From an uncultured Dorea sp. (GTDB lineage Bacteria > Bacillota > Clostridia > Lachnospirales > Lachnospiraceae): a stretch of 64,000 nt of DNA. The translations under genes and the position numbers were made by a program. Below the pieces are notes generated by a model, which was given only the letters and a program-made list of their open reading frames with translations, ran no database searches and was not told the DNA's origin. Below, one piece after another: positions 26,350-35,668 of the stretch. Location of the stretch: positions 62,001 through 126,000 of the forward strand of contig CAJUAM010000003.1 of assembly GCA_910584615.1 (NCBI GenBank), in the 5' to 3' direction. The number at the start of each line of letters is the position of its first letter. Position 1 is the stretch's first letter.

Positions 26350-27051
26350 ATGTATTATCCAATGTATTTTGATACTACGTATATACTTGTGCTCATAGGC
26401 GTGTTCATATGTATGGCGGCATCAGCAAAGATGAATGCCACATTTAACCATTATTCGAGGGTGCGCAGCCATTCTGGTATGACAGGCCGTGAAGCGGCAG
26501 AGAGGATCCTGCTCCAGTCGGGGATAAGGGATGTAAGAGTGGAGCATATATCTGGAAATCTGACAGACCACTATGACCCCAGAAGTAAGACGCTGCGTCT
26601 TTCTGATGCGACTTATAATTCAAATTCGGTAGCGGCAATAGGCGTTGCGGCTCATGAATGCGGTCACGCGATCCAGCATGAGACGGGATATGTGCCGCTG
26701 GTTGTCAGAGGTTCATTGGTTCCGGTCGCGAATTTTGGCGGCAGTATCGCATGGCCTTTGATTTTGATCGGGCTTATCATGAACAGTAATATGTCAGCGC
26801 TGCTTTTGAATCTTGGAATTCTGGCGTTTTCCTTTGCGGTGCTGTTTCAGATCGTAACTCTTCCTGTTGAGTTTAATGCTTCTTCAAGAGCTCTTAAGAT
26901 ATTAGGGAATTCGGGAATCCTCTATGAGGATGAAGTGAGAGATACAAAAAAAGTGCTGACCGCGGCCGCGCTTACCTATGTTGCGGGGGCTGCATCTTCT
27001 ATTCTGCAGCTTATGCGTATCATACTTCTTGCCAACCGGAGAAATGATTAG
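26350..27051 (+). CDS. Zinc metallopeptidase, YugP-type
   Basis: Membrane-embedded neutral zinc peptidase, 233 residues, COG2738 type. An N-terminal hydrophobic segment (about 10-27) precedes the zinc motif HECGH (102-106) in VAAHECGHAIQHE; two to three further membrane segments follow (about 115-165 and 200-228). The cytoplasmic or external side of the site is not clear. AGGAGG start. First gene of the rsmB-thiN run; this position is conserved in many clostridia. Confidence 0.9.
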   Translation: MYYPMYFDTTYILVLIGVFICMAASAKMNATFNHYSRVRSHSGMTGREAAERILLQSGIRDVRVEHISGNLTDHYDPRSKTLRLSDATYNSNSVAAIGVAAHECGHAIQHETGYVPLVVRGSLVPVANFGGSIAWPLILIGLIMNSNMSALLLNLGILAFSFAVLFQIVTLPVEFNASSRALKILGNSGILYEDEVRDTKKVLTAAALTYVAGAASSILQLMRIILLANRRND

Positions 27052-27063
27052 GGAGGACGGCTG

Positions 27064-28371
27064 ATGGCTGCAGCAGTAAATGAAAGGGAAATAGCATTAG
27101 AGACACTGCTCCTTATTACACGGGACAATGAATATAGTCATGTGGCGCTGAAAAATGTGCTGGATAAGTATCAGTATCTTGAAAAAAGAGAGCGTGCATT
27201 CATCACGAGAGTGGTGGAGGGCACGCTTGAGCGTATGATAGAAATTGATTATATCATTGATCAATTTTCAAAGATAAAAGTGAATAAGATGAAACCGGTG
27301 ATCCAAACGATTTTAAGAAGCGGTGTCTATCAGATGAAATATATGGACAGTGTGCCGGACCGGGCAGTGTGCGACGAATCTGTTAAGCTGGCGGTAAAAA
27401 AGGGATTCTTGAATTTAAAAGGGTTTGTAAATGGCGTGCTCCGTAATATCAGCCGCAATCTTGGCAGTCTCACATATCCAGGTAAAGAGGGCAGCGTGAA
27501 ATATCTGTCGGTGCGCTATTCCCTTCCGGAATGGCTTGTATGTCAGTGGCTTGAGGAATATGATGCAGATACAGTCCGGAGTATGGGCGAAGCGTTTTTG
27601 GAAGACAGACCTACCTGTATCCGGTGTAATTCAGGTGTGATCAGCAAAAAAGAGCTCATCCGGTGTCTTAGAGAAGAGGGTGCAACAGTTACAGAGGATG
27701 AACAGATACCATATGCGCTCTATATAGAGGATTATGATTATCTGGCGAAGCTTGAGAGTTTCCGGAGAGGTTATTTTTATGTCCAGGATATCAGTTCTAT
27801 GGAAGTAGCGCAGTGGGCGGCGCCGAAGAAGGATGAACTGGTCGTTGATGTATGCGCGGCTCCCGGCGGCAAGTCGCTTCATCTTGCTGAACTTATGGAG
27901 AATTCCGGGAAGGTGATCGCGAGAGATCTGACAGAGTACAAGGTGGGGCTTATAAAGGAAAACGTCGCAAAAAGCGGACTTTCTAATATAAAAGCACAGC
28001 AGTGGGATGCGAAAGTTTTTGATAAAGGACTTGAATCTGCCTCGGATATCGTTGTTGCGGACCTTCCGTGTTCCGGGCTTGGTGTATTAGGTAAAAAGGC
28101 AGATTTAAAATATAAGATGACTTCTGGAATACAGGAGGAATTAGTATGTCTGCAGAGAGATATTTTATCAGTGGTCTGCAGATATGTAAAGCAGGATGGA
28201 AGACTGCTTTACAGTACTTGTACCATACATAAAAAAGAAAATGAGGAAAATACGCGGTGGTTTTTAAAGCGGCATCCGGATTTTGAATTACTTAAAGAGC
28301 AGCAGAGGCTCCCGGGATCAGACAATGGAGATGGTTTTTATATCGCGATGTTTCGGAAAAGAGGTTCTTAG
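27064..28371 (+). CDS. rsmB: 16S rRNA (cytosine-967 C5) methyltransferase RsmB
   Basis: 435 residues: an N-terminal NusB-like RNA-binding domain (about 1-140) and a C-terminal SAM methyltransferase with DVCAAPGGKSLHLAE (about 258-272), ADLPCSGLG (about 329-337) and the nucleophilic Cys region YSTCTIHK (about 381). The N-terminus MAAAVNEREIALETLL is typical. AGGAGG-like GGGAGG upstream. Its TAG shares its last base with the GTG of rlmN. Confidence 0.95.
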   Translation: MAAAVNEREIALETLLLITRDNEYSHVALKNVLDKYQYLEKRERAFITRVVEGTLERMIEIDYIIDQFSKIKVNKMKPVIQTILRSGVYQMKYMDSVPDRAVCDESVKLAVKKGFLNLKGFVNGVLRNISRNLGSLTYPGKEGSVKYLSVRYSLPEWLVCQWLEEYDADTVRSMGEAFLEDRPTCIRCNSGVISKKELIRCLREEGATVTEDEQIPYALYIEDYDYLAKLESFRRGYFYVQDISSMEVAQWAAPKKDELVVDVCAAPGGKSLHLAELMENSGKVIARDLTEYKVGLIKENVAKSGLSNIKAQQWDAKVFDKGLESASDIVVADLPCSGLGVLGKKADLKYKMTSGIQEELVCLQRDILSVVCRYVKQDGRLLYSTCTIHKKENEENTRWFLKRHPDFELLKEQQRLPGSDNGDGFYIAMFRKRGS

Positions 28372-29432
28372 TGGAAAAGAACAGATTACAGAAAAAGGAT
28401 ATTGTGTCATTTAATTATGAAGAAATACTTGCAGAGATGGAAAATGCAGGTGAAAAGCAGTTTCGGGGAAAACAGATTTACAGCTGGCTTCATGAAAAGC
28501 TTGCGGATGATTTTTCACAGATGACTAATCTTTCCAAGACATTTCGGGAGAAGCTGGACAATCTGTATGAGATTAAGAAGGTCAGTTTGGCGGCCAGACA
28601 GATTTCAAAAAAAGATCCCACAGAAAAATTCTTGTTTGAACTTGCGGATGGTAGTATGATAGAGAGTGTTCTGATGAAGTATGATTATGGAAATTCTGTG
28701 TGTGTGTCTTCGCAGGTGGGCTGCCGCATGGGCTGCCTTTTCTGTGCTTCTACACTCGGAGGACTAGAGAGGAATCTTACGCCGTCAGAAATGCTGGGAC
28801 AGATATACCAGATTCAGAAACTGACAGGAGAGCGGGTATCTAATGTTGTTGTTATGGGAACAGGCGAGCCTCTTGATAATTATGACAATTTTCTGAAATT
28901 TGTGAGGATGCTAAGCGACGGCCACGGACTTCATATCAGCCAGAGAAATATCACAGCATCTACGTGCGGGATCGTGCCGAATATGAAAAGACTTGCAGAA
29001 GAAAAGCTTCAGATTACCCTTGCTCTTTCTTTACACGGTTCAAATCAGGAGAAGAGAAAGAAGTTAATGCCGATAGCAGGTAAGTATGAGCTGGCTGAAG
29101 TGATGGAGGCGTGCGATTACTATTTTGACAGGACAGGTAGACGGCCGACATTTGAATACAGTCTTGTAAAGGGTGTCAATGACAGTGAAGATGATGCGAG
29201 AGAGCTGGTTTTACTGCTCAGGGACCGGAATTGTCATCTGAATCTGATCCCGGTCAATCCTGTAAAAGAGAGGGATTTTGAAAGACCAGACAGGAAAAAT
29301 GCGCTTGCTTTTAAAAATAAACTTGAAAAAAACGGAATAAATGTTACTATAAGAAGGGAGAGAGGCTCAGATATTGATGGAGCCTGCGGTCAGCTCAGAA
29401 AACGATATGCTGACATGAAAAAGGAGAGATAG
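28371..29432 (+). CDS. rlmN: Dual-specificity rRNA/tRNA methyltransferase RlmN (GTG start)
   Basis: Radical SAM enzyme methylating C2 of adenine 2503 in 23S rRNA and adenine 37 in some tRNAs. The 353-residue protein has the cluster motif CRMGCLFC (C118, C122, C125), the conserved VVMGTGEPLDNYD and the mechanistic Cys in GACGQLR (about C339). Full length. GTG overlaps the rsmB stop by one base with GAGG upstream. Confidence 0.96.
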   Translation: MEKNRLQKKDIVSFNYEEILAEMENAGEKQFRGKQIYSWLHEKLADDFSQMTNLSKTFREKLDNLYEIKKVSLAARQISKKDPTEKFLFELADGSMIESVLMKYDYGNSVCVSSQVGCRMGCLFCASTLGGLERNLTPSEMLGQIYQIQKLTGERVSNVVVMGTGEPLDNYDNFLKFVRMLSDGHGLHISQRNITASTCGIVPNMKRLAEEKLQITLALSLHGSNQEKRKKLMPIAGKYELAEVMEACDYYFDRTGRRPTFEYSLVKGVNDSEDDARELVLLLRDRNCHLNLIPVNPVKERDFERPDRKNALAFKNKLEKNGINVTIRRERGSDIDGACGQLRKRYADMKKER

Positions 29433-30182
29433 ATGAAGATATATGCAATGACCGATGTAGGAAGAAGAAGGGAAGTCAATCAGGACTTTGTATATGTGAC
29501 AGATAAGCCTATAGGGCCTTTTCCAAATCTCCTTGTAGTTGCCGATGGTATGGGCGGACACAAGGCAGGAGATTTTGCGTCAAAATATACGGTTGAAGTA
29601 TTATGCAGGGAGCTAAAGAAGACAGCGCTTGATAAACCTGCGGATATTCTCCTACATGTAGTCGGAATTGCGAATCATGAGCTTATAAAAGCCGCGAATA
29701 CAGATATTAAACTGGAAGGTATGGGTACGACGCTTGTAGCGGCAACTGTGATCGGCAATACGTTGTATTTTTCTAATGTGGGTGACAGCCGTCTGTATTT
29801 GATCAATGATAAGATACGCCAGATTTCCAAAGACCATTCTCTGGTAGAAGAGATGGTAAGGCTTGGAGGAATCAAAGCGGAAGAAGCTAAGAACCATCCG
29901 GACAAGAACATCATTACGAGGGCTATGGGAGTAAAGGAAGGTGTAGAAGCTGATATTTACGAATATCGCCTGAAAAAGGGTGATATAATCCTGATGTGTA
30001 CGGATGGACTGAGCAATATGGTTGAAGATGAAGACATGTTTGATATAGTCAAAGGCTCCAGAGATATCGTGGAGGCTGTATTGACGTTGATAGAGAAGGC
30101 GAATAGCAATGGCGGAAGAGATAACATAGGGGTTGTTATGGCAGAGCCGCTGGTCGATGAGGTGAGTGTATGGAAAAGGTAA
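29433..30182 (+). CDS. stp: PP2C-type Ser/Thr phosphatase (Stp/PrpC)
   Basis: Mn2+-dependent phosphatase that reverses PrkC phosphorylation. The 249-residue protein shows the PP2C motifs DVGRRREVNQD (8-18), VADGMGGHKAGDFAS (about 36-50), NVGDSRLYL (about 110-118) and CTDGLSN (about 189-195), and ends in SNGGRDNIGVVM. The ATG abuts the rlmN stop and its end overlaps prkC by 13 bases, so phosphatase and kinase are translated together. Confidence 0.96.
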   Translation: MKIYAMTDVGRRREVNQDFVYVTDKPIGPFPNLLVVADGMGGHKAGDFASKYTVEVLCRELKKTALDKPADILLHVVGIANHELIKAANTDIKLEGMGTTLVAATVIGNTLYFSNVGDSRLYLINDKIRQISKDHSLVEEMVRLGGIKAEEAKNHPDKNIITRAMGVKEGVEADIYEYRLKKGDIILMCTDGLSNMVEDEDMFDIVKGSRDIVEAVLTLIEKANSNGGRDNIGVVMAEPLVDEVSVWKR

Positions 30183-32311
30183 AGGGTGGAATTGTGCTTG
30201 GAAAGCGATATGAGGTGCTGAGCAAGATTGGCGCAGGCGGTATGGCAGATGTTTATAAGGGAAGAGATACCATGCTGAACCGCTATGTCGCGATCAAGGT
30301 TCTGAAAAAAGAGTATCGCGAGGATGATAATTTTGTGCGGAAGTTCCGTTCTGAGGCTCGCGCGGCAGCAGGACTTATGAATTCGAATATAGTAAATGTG
30401 TATGATGCAGGGGAAGATCGTGGACTTTACTATATGGTCATGGAATTGATAGAAGGAATCACGCTTAAGGAATATATTAAGAGAAAGGGAAGACTATCCC
30501 ACAAGGAGATCATCAGTATCGCGATTCAGATGTGTACTGGTATCGGGGCCGCGCATGCAGCCAATATCATCCACAGAGACATCAAACCACAGAATATAAT
30601 TATCTCTAAAGATGGCAAGGTAAAGGTTACAGATTTCGGAATAGCAAAAGCAACCACTTCTCATACTGTCAGCTCTAACGCGATGGGGTCTGTGCATTAT
30701 ACATCGCCGGAACAGGCAAGAGGAGGTTTCAGCGATGCGAAAAGTGATATTTATTCGATGGGTATTACTCTTTTCGAAATGGCTACAGGTAAACTGCCGT
30801 TTGAAGGAGATTCTACGGTATCAATAGCGATCAAGCATCTTCAGGAGGAAATCACGCCTCCGTCAGAATATGTTGAGGATATCCCATACAGTCTGGAGCA
30901 GATCATTTTAAAATGTACGCAGAAGAATGGGGAGAGACGTTACGCGAATACAGAAGATCTGATCCGTGATCTGAAAAGGTCTCTTGCCGATCCGGATGGG
31001 GATTTTGTTGTGATCCCTCCTCTTAGAAACGCAGATACGGTAATCATTACAGATGAAGAGTTAGATGATATTCGCAGTAATTATGATGATGACGATGAAT
31101 ACGACGATGGCGAATACGAAGATTACAGGTATGGCGATGATCGTTATGATGATGATTATGATGATGATTACGATGATGGGGAACGCAGAGGAGACCGGGA
31201 TGAAGATGTAAATCCCGGCATGCAGAAAGTTATGAAAGTGCTGACAGCGGTCGTGATCGTGATCGTCCTCTTTATTGTGATCTTCGCGATTGGAAAAGCA
31301 GCGGGTGTATTTTCATCTTTTGGAAAAGACGCGCTTTTAGAAGATAAAGAGGATGAACAAATAGAGGTTCCAAGTCTTGTCGGAATGACAGAGGAAGAGG
31401 CGAAAGATAAGCTCAAAAAAGAGCTTGGGATCAAGGTGGTTGGAAGTGAAGAATCTGATCGGTACGAAGAAGGAGAGATTATAAGGCAGACTCCTGAGGC
31501 GGGCGAGAAAGTAAAGAAGAATACAACGATTAAAATTACGGTAAGTTCAGGTATTGCTGAAAAGACACAGACTGTTCCGGATGTAAGCGGTATGGATGAA
31601 GATTCTGCGCAAAAAGAATTAGAGAGCAAAGGTTTTAAGGTTGGGACTTCTGAATTTGAATATGATGACAGTCACAGTGCGGGAGAGGTTATCGGCACAA
31701 CACCTTCGGCCGGTTCACAGGCGGCAGAAGGCGCGGAAATTGTCATGAGGGTCAGCAAAGGTACGCAGAAGAAGACTGTGCCGAACGTTGTAGGAAAGAA
31801 GGATGAAACAGCACAGAAGGAACTGATTGCGGCAGGATTGGTGATCGAAGAAGTTGGATATGAATATGATGACAAAGTGGCAAAAGGAAAAGTTGTCTCT
31901 CAAAGCATAAAAGCTGGGAAAAAGGTAGAAGCTGGCACTTCTATCAAGATTGTTGTCAGCAATGGTAAAAAGCCGGAGGAAAAAGTGGAGGTTCCGAATC
32001 TTAGCGGAAAGACGTACCAGCAGGCGAAGGCGCTGCTTGAAAGTTATGGACTTGTCGCGGTAAAAGGCGGTGAGGAAGAGAGTGAGGAAGCGGTAGGGAA
32101 AGTAAGCAGGTGGTCTTCCGCAGGAAAGAGTGTAAAAAAGGGAACGAAGATTACAGTGTGGATCAGCGGCGGGATCCGTGAGCCAGATCCGGAGCCGGAT
32201 CCGGAACCGACACCTGAACCAACACCCGAACCGACGCAGACGCCGGATTCTGGCGGGGAAGATCAGCAGTCCAAACCAAATGACAATCCAAATAATAGCC
32301 CGGAGCAGTAG
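30170..32311 (+). CDS. prkC: PASTA-domain Ser/Thr kinase PrkC/PknB
   Basis: Membrane receptor kinase sensing muropeptides or lipid II and regulating growth and, in spore formers, germination. 713 residues: kinase domain (about 12-275, GAGGMADVY loop, K43, HRDIKPQN, DFGIAKA), a very acidic juxtamembrane stretch (about 300-345, mostly Asp/Glu/Tyr, encoded by GAT-rich repeats), one transmembrane segment (about 350-375), four extracellular PASTA domains (starting with VPSLVGM, VPDVSGM, VPNVVGK and VPNLSGK) and a Pro/Glu-rich PEPTPEPT tail. The kinase-PASTA core is standard; the acidic tract and tail are not. Confidence 0.95.
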   Translation: MEKVKGGIVLGKRYEVLSKIGAGGMADVYKGRDTMLNRYVAIKVLKKEYREDDNFVRKFRSEARAAAGLMNSNIVNVYDAGEDRGLYYMVMELIEGITLKEYIKRKGRLSHKEIISIAIQMCTGIGAAHAANIIHRDIKPQNIIISKDGKVKVTDFGIAKATTSHTVSSNAMGSVHYTSPEQARGGFSDAKSDIYSMGITLFEMATGKLPFEGDSTVSIAIKHLQEEITPPSEYVEDIPYSLEQIILKCTQKNGERRYANTEDLIRDLKRSLADPDGDFVVIPPLRNADTVIITDEELDDIRSNYDDDDEYDDGEYEDYRYGDDRYDDDYDDDYDDGERRGDRDEDVNPGMQKVMKVLTAVVIVIVLFIVIFAIGKAAGVFSSFGKDALLEDKEDEQIEVPSLVGMTEEEAKDKLKKELGIKVVGSEESDRYEEGEIIRQTPEAGEKVKKNTTIKITVSSGIAEKTQTVPDVSGMDEDSAQKELESKGFKVGTSEFEYDDSHSAGEVIGTTPSAGSQAAEGAEIVMRVSKGTQKKTVPNVVGKKDETAQKELIAAGLVIEEVGYEYDDKVAKGKVVSQSIKAGKKVEAGTSIKIVVSNGKKPEEKVEVPNLSGKTYQQAKALLESYGLVAVKGGEEESEEAVGKVSRWSSAGKSVKKGTKITVWISGGIREPDPEPDPEPTPEPTPEPTQTPDSGGEDQQSKPNDNPNNSPEQ

Positions 32312-32312
32312 T

Positions 32313-33191
32313 ATGCAGGGGAAAATTGTAAAAGGAATTGCCGGATTCTACTACATACACGTAGTAGGATCCGGTGTTTATGAATGTAAAGCAAAAGGTA
32401 TTTTCCGAAAAGAGAAGATAAAACCTCTTGTAGGAGATAATGTGATCATAGAAATAGTCGATGAGAACGAAAAGAAGGGAAATATTACAAGGATCCTGCC
32501 GAGGAAAAACGAATTGGCCCGTCCGGCAGTTGCTAATATTGAACAGGCGCTGGTTGTATTTTCTGTTACCAGGCCAAGCCCTCATTTCATTCTTTTGGAT
32601 CGTTTTCTGGTTATGATGGAGAGCAGGCATATTCCGGTCATTTTATGTTTTAATAAAGAAGATATCGCTGATGATATCCAGATTGGATCTCTGGAAAAGA
32701 TTTATTCTGGGTGCGGGTATCCGTGCGTTTTTACAAGTGCTTTGGAACGAAAGAATATTGATCAGGTTAGAGGTCTGCTGTCAGGTAAGACGACGGCTAT
32801 TGCGGGGCCGTCAGGAGTCGGTAAATCATCAATTATCAATGTACTCCAGCCTGAAGCGAAGATGGAGACCGGAGAGATCAGCAGGAAGATTGAGCGGGGG
32901 AAGCATACGACAAGGCATTCGGAATTGTTTCCCATTGATGATGAGTCTTACATTATGGACACACCGGGATTCAGTTCTTTATATATAAATGATCTGGAAA
33001 AAGAGGATTTAAAATATTATTTTCCTGAATTCAGAAAACAGGAAGGTATGTGCCGTTTTGATGGATGCAGTCATACTCATGAACCGGACTGCGCGGTAAA
33101 AAGAGCGGTTTTGGATGGTCAGATCGCATCTGTGCGTTATGATAGTTACAAGGAGCTTTATGATGAGCTGAAAGATAGAAGGAGGTACTGA
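32313..33191 (+). CDS. rsgA: Ribosome small-subunit GTPase RsgA
   Basis: Circularly permuted GTPase that helps late 30S maturation. 292 residues: OB-fold (about 5-65), GTPase with the permuted order FNKED, then GPSGVGKSS (about 168-176) and DTPGFSS, and the C-terminal zinc motif CRFDGCSHTHEPDC (about 246-259). ATG at 32313, one base after the prkC stop with GGAG upstream; a longer open frame starting within prkC is spurious. Confidence 0.96.
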   Translation: MQGKIVKGIAGFYYIHVVGSGVYECKAKGIFRKEKIKPLVGDNVIIEIVDENEKKGNITRILPRKNELARPAVANIEQALVVFSVTRPSPHFILLDRFLVMMESRHIPVILCFNKEDIADDIQIGSLEKIYSGCGYPCVFTSALERKNIDQVRGLLSGKTTAIAGPSGVGKSSIINVLQPEAKMETGEISRKIERGKHTTRHSELFPIDDESYIMDTPGFSSLYINDLEKEDLKYYFPEFRKQEGMCRFDGCSHTHEPDCAVKRAVLDGQIASVRYDSYKELYDELKDRRRY

Positions 33192-33192
33192 T

Positions 33193-33855
33193 ATGAAGTA
33201 TATTTTAGCACCGTCGATTTTAGCTGCGGATTTCAAAGAACTAGGCAGACAGATGAAACAGACAGAGGATAATGGGGCCAGGTATCTGCATTTTGATGTG
33301 ATGGATGGAATGTTTGTGCCGAGTATTTCTTTTGGTATGCCTGTGTTAAAATCCATTCATGGGGCTACATCGCAAGTAATGGATGCGCATCTTATGGTAA
33401 AGGAACCAATCCGCTATATAGACGATTTTAAGAAAGCCGGAGCAGATATTGTGACTATCCATTTGGAGGCATGTGAAGATGTCCGGGCAACAATAGATAA
33501 GATTAGAGAGTGTGGGATGAAGGCCGGATTATCTATCTGTCCGGAGACGCCGGCTAAGGAGGTAGAACAGCTCCTTTCTAAAGTGGATATGCTGCTTGTT
33601 ATGAGTGTGCATCCGGGATTCGGAGGACAAAAGTTCATTCCGGAATCTCTGGATAAGATACAAAAGATCAGAAAAATGACAGAAGAACAGAAGCTTGATG
33701 TGGATATCCAGGTTGACGGGGGAATCTATCTGAGTAATGTAAAAGAAGTGCTTGATGCGGGAGCGAATGTAATTGTTGCGGGGTCTGCAGTGTTTAATGG
33801 AAATCCGGCTGAGAATACGAGAGCATTTATGGAGATACTAAAAGCTTATGAGTAA
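33193..33855 (+). CDS. rpe: Ribulose-phosphate 3-epimerase
   Basis: Pentose-phosphate pathway TIM-barrel enzyme interconverting ribulose 5-phosphate and xylulose 5-phosphate. In 220 residues: LAPSILAADF (5-14), HFDVMDGMFVP (about 34-44, metal His and catalytic Asp), MSVHPGFGGQ (about 137-146) and VDGGI (about 174). ATG follows the rsgA stop by one base. Standard length. Confidence 0.97.
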   Translation: MKYILAPSILAADFKELGRQMKQTEDNGARYLHFDVMDGMFVPSISFGMPVLKSIHGATSQVMDAHLMVKEPIRYIDDFKKAGADIVTIHLEACEDVRATIDKIRECGMKAGLSICPETPAKEVEQLLSKVDMLLVMSVHPGFGGQKFIPESLDKIQKIRKMTEEQKLDVDIQVDGGIYLSNVKEVLDAGANVIVAGSAVFNGNPAENTRAFMEILKAYE

Positions 33856-34513
33856 GATGATTGTGATTGTGAGCGGTGGAGAACTTGAGGAAGAACACGC
33901 ACTTTCAGTTTTGGACAGAGACGATTCCTGTTATGTGATAGGAGTAGATAAAGGCGTAGAATTTTTGTACAGGCACAGTATCATGCCGAATTATATCGTG
34001 GGTGATTTTGACAGTGTCCGTCCTGAGATTGCGGATTATTACCGAAAGGAAACAACTGTTCCGATCAGAGAATTCAATCCGGTGAAAGATGCATCTGATA
34101 CAGAGATCGCAGTCCGACTTGCGGTGACACTTGGCTGTAAGCAGATGCTGATCCTTGGAGCGACTGGCGGGCGGATCGATCATTTATGGGCGAACATCCA
34201 GTGTCTTTCGATTCCTTTTAGGAGCGGGATCGATGCGCGGATCCTTGACAGGCAGAATAGTATACGTTTGATCGGCGGTCGGACAGTCCTTAAAAAGGGT
34301 GAGACATACGGGCCGTATTTTTCAGTGTTTCCACTTGGGCAGGAGATTTTCGGCTTTAATATTACAGGGGCCAGATACCCCCTTAAGAATCATGTCCTTA
34401 CGGCCTATGACAGTCTGTGTGTCAGCAACCAGCTGAAGGATGAGGAAGTTGTGATTGATTTTGCCGGTGGGATCGTGGTATTGATGGAGACAAAGGATCT
34501 GTGTTATACATAG
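33848..34513 (+). CDS. thiN: Thiamine pyrophosphokinase
   Basis: Makes thiamine diphosphate from thiamine and ATP. The 221-residue protein has GVDKGVEFL (about 34), YIVGDFDSV (about 48-56), KDASDTEIAV (about 77-86) and GATGGRIDH (about 99-107), the ThiN catalytic motifs, and a C-terminal beta-barrel. It overlaps rpe by 8 bases and is the last gene of the run that starts at 26350. Confidence 0.95.
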   Translation: MSKMIVIVSGGELEEEHALSVLDRDDSCYVIGVDKGVEFLYRHSIMPNYIVGDFDSVRPEIADYYRKETTVPIREFNPVKDASDTEIAVRLAVTLGCKQMLILGATGGRIDHLWANIQCLSIPFRSGIDARILDRQNSIRLIGGRTVLKKGETYGPYFSVFPLGQEIFGFNITGARYPLKNHVLTAYDSLCVSNQLKDEEVVIDFAGGIVVLMETKDLCYT

Positions 34514-34544
34514 CAGAATAACAGTGAAGGAAGGATAAAGATAT

Positions 34545-35645
34545 ATGAAACTAGGCATAGTTGGACTACCGAATGTTGGAAAAAGTACATTATTTAATTC
34601 ATTGACAAAAGCAGGAGCAGAATCAGCAAATTACCCGTTCTGTACGATCGATCCCAATGTGGGTGTAGTGACAGTACCGGATGAGAGATTGGATGTGCTG
34701 GGTGAGATGTATCATACAAAAAAGATCATTCCTGCGGCGATTGAGTTTGTTGACATAGCAGGGCTTGTAAAAGGAGCCTCTAAAGGAGAAGGATTGGGGA
34801 ATCAGTTTCTTGCCAATATCCGTGAAGTAGATGCGATCGTTCATGTGGTACGCTGTTTTGAGGATAGCAACATCGTCCATGTAGACGGCAGTATCAATCC
34901 TCTTCGGGATATTGAGACAATCAACCTGGAATTGATTTTTTCGGATTTGGAAATTCTTGAGAGAAGGATAGCAAAGACTTCTAAAGTCGCGAGAAATGAT
35001 AAGACGGCGGCGAAGGAGCTTTCCCTGCTTCAGAAGATCAAAGAGCATCTGGAGAATGACAGGCTGGCGAAGACCTTTTCGGGGGCAGAAGATGAAGAGG
35101 AACAGGAGTGGCTGGAAAGCTATAATCTGCTGACATATAAGCCGGTCATCTATGCGGCGAACGTGACGGAAGACGAGCTTGCTGACGATGGGGCAGATAA
35201 TGAAGGTGTCAATAAGGTGAGAGAGTATGCCGCGAAAGAAGACAGTGAAGTGTTTGTTGTATGTGCGCAGATTGAGCAGGAGATTGCTGAACTTGAGGAA
35301 GAAGAAAAGAAGATGTTTTTAGAAGATCTTGGACTGACTGAATCAGGGCTTGAGAAATTGATCAAGGCAAGCTACAGACTGCTGGGCCTGATCAGTTATC
35401 TGACTGCAGGAGAGCCGGAGGTCCGTGCATGGACTATCAAAGAAGGAACGAAGGCACCGCAGGCTGCGGGGAAGATCCACTCTGATTTTGAACGTGGATT
35501 TATCCGTGCAGAGGTAGTATCCTACGATGATCTGATGGCATGCAAGACACATGCGGCAGCAAAGGAGAAGGGACTGATCCGCCTTGAGGGCAAGGACTAT
35601 GTTGTCAAGGACGGAGATATCATGTTGTTTAGATTCAACGTATAA
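34545..35645 (+). CDS. ychF: Redox-regulated ATPase YchF (OLA1)
   Basis: OBG-family P-loop protein that prefers ATP and binds the ribosome. 366 residues: G1 GLPNVGKST (6-14), switch region YPFCTIDPN, G3 DIAGLVKGAS (about 67-76), the altered G4 (NVTEDE instead of NKxD) that explains ATP preference, a coiled-coil insertion and the C-terminal TGS domain (about 280-366). GGAAGGA upstream. Full length. Confidence 0.96.
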   Translation: MKLGIVGLPNVGKSTLFNSLTKAGAESANYPFCTIDPNVGVVTVPDERLDVLGEMYHTKKIIPAAIEFVDIAGLVKGASKGEGLGNQFLANIREVDAIVHVVRCFEDSNIVHVDGSINPLRDIETINLELIFSDLEILERRIAKTSKVARNDKTAAKELSLLQKIKEHLENDRLAKTFSGAEDEEEQEWLESYNLLTYKPVIYAANVTEDELADDGADNEGVNKVREYAAKEDSEVFVVCAQIEQEIAELEEEEKKMFLEDLGLTESGLEKLIKASYRLLGLISYLTAGEPEVRAWTIKEGTKAPQAAGKIHSDFERGFIRAEVVSYDDLMACKTHAAAKEKGLIRLEGKDYVVKDGDIMLFRFNV

Positions 35646-35668
35646 TTTTTATGCGAGGAGAGTAAAGG

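Noticed and set aside
30494..31903. Several minus-strand frames opposite prkC
   Set aside because: Short, overlapping, without ribosome sites, and opposite an unambiguous kinase.
32178..32312. N-terminal extension of rsgA inside prkC
   Set aside because: RsgA homology begins at the ATG 32313 with GGAG before it; the extension is out-of-frame reading of the PrkC proline-rich tail.
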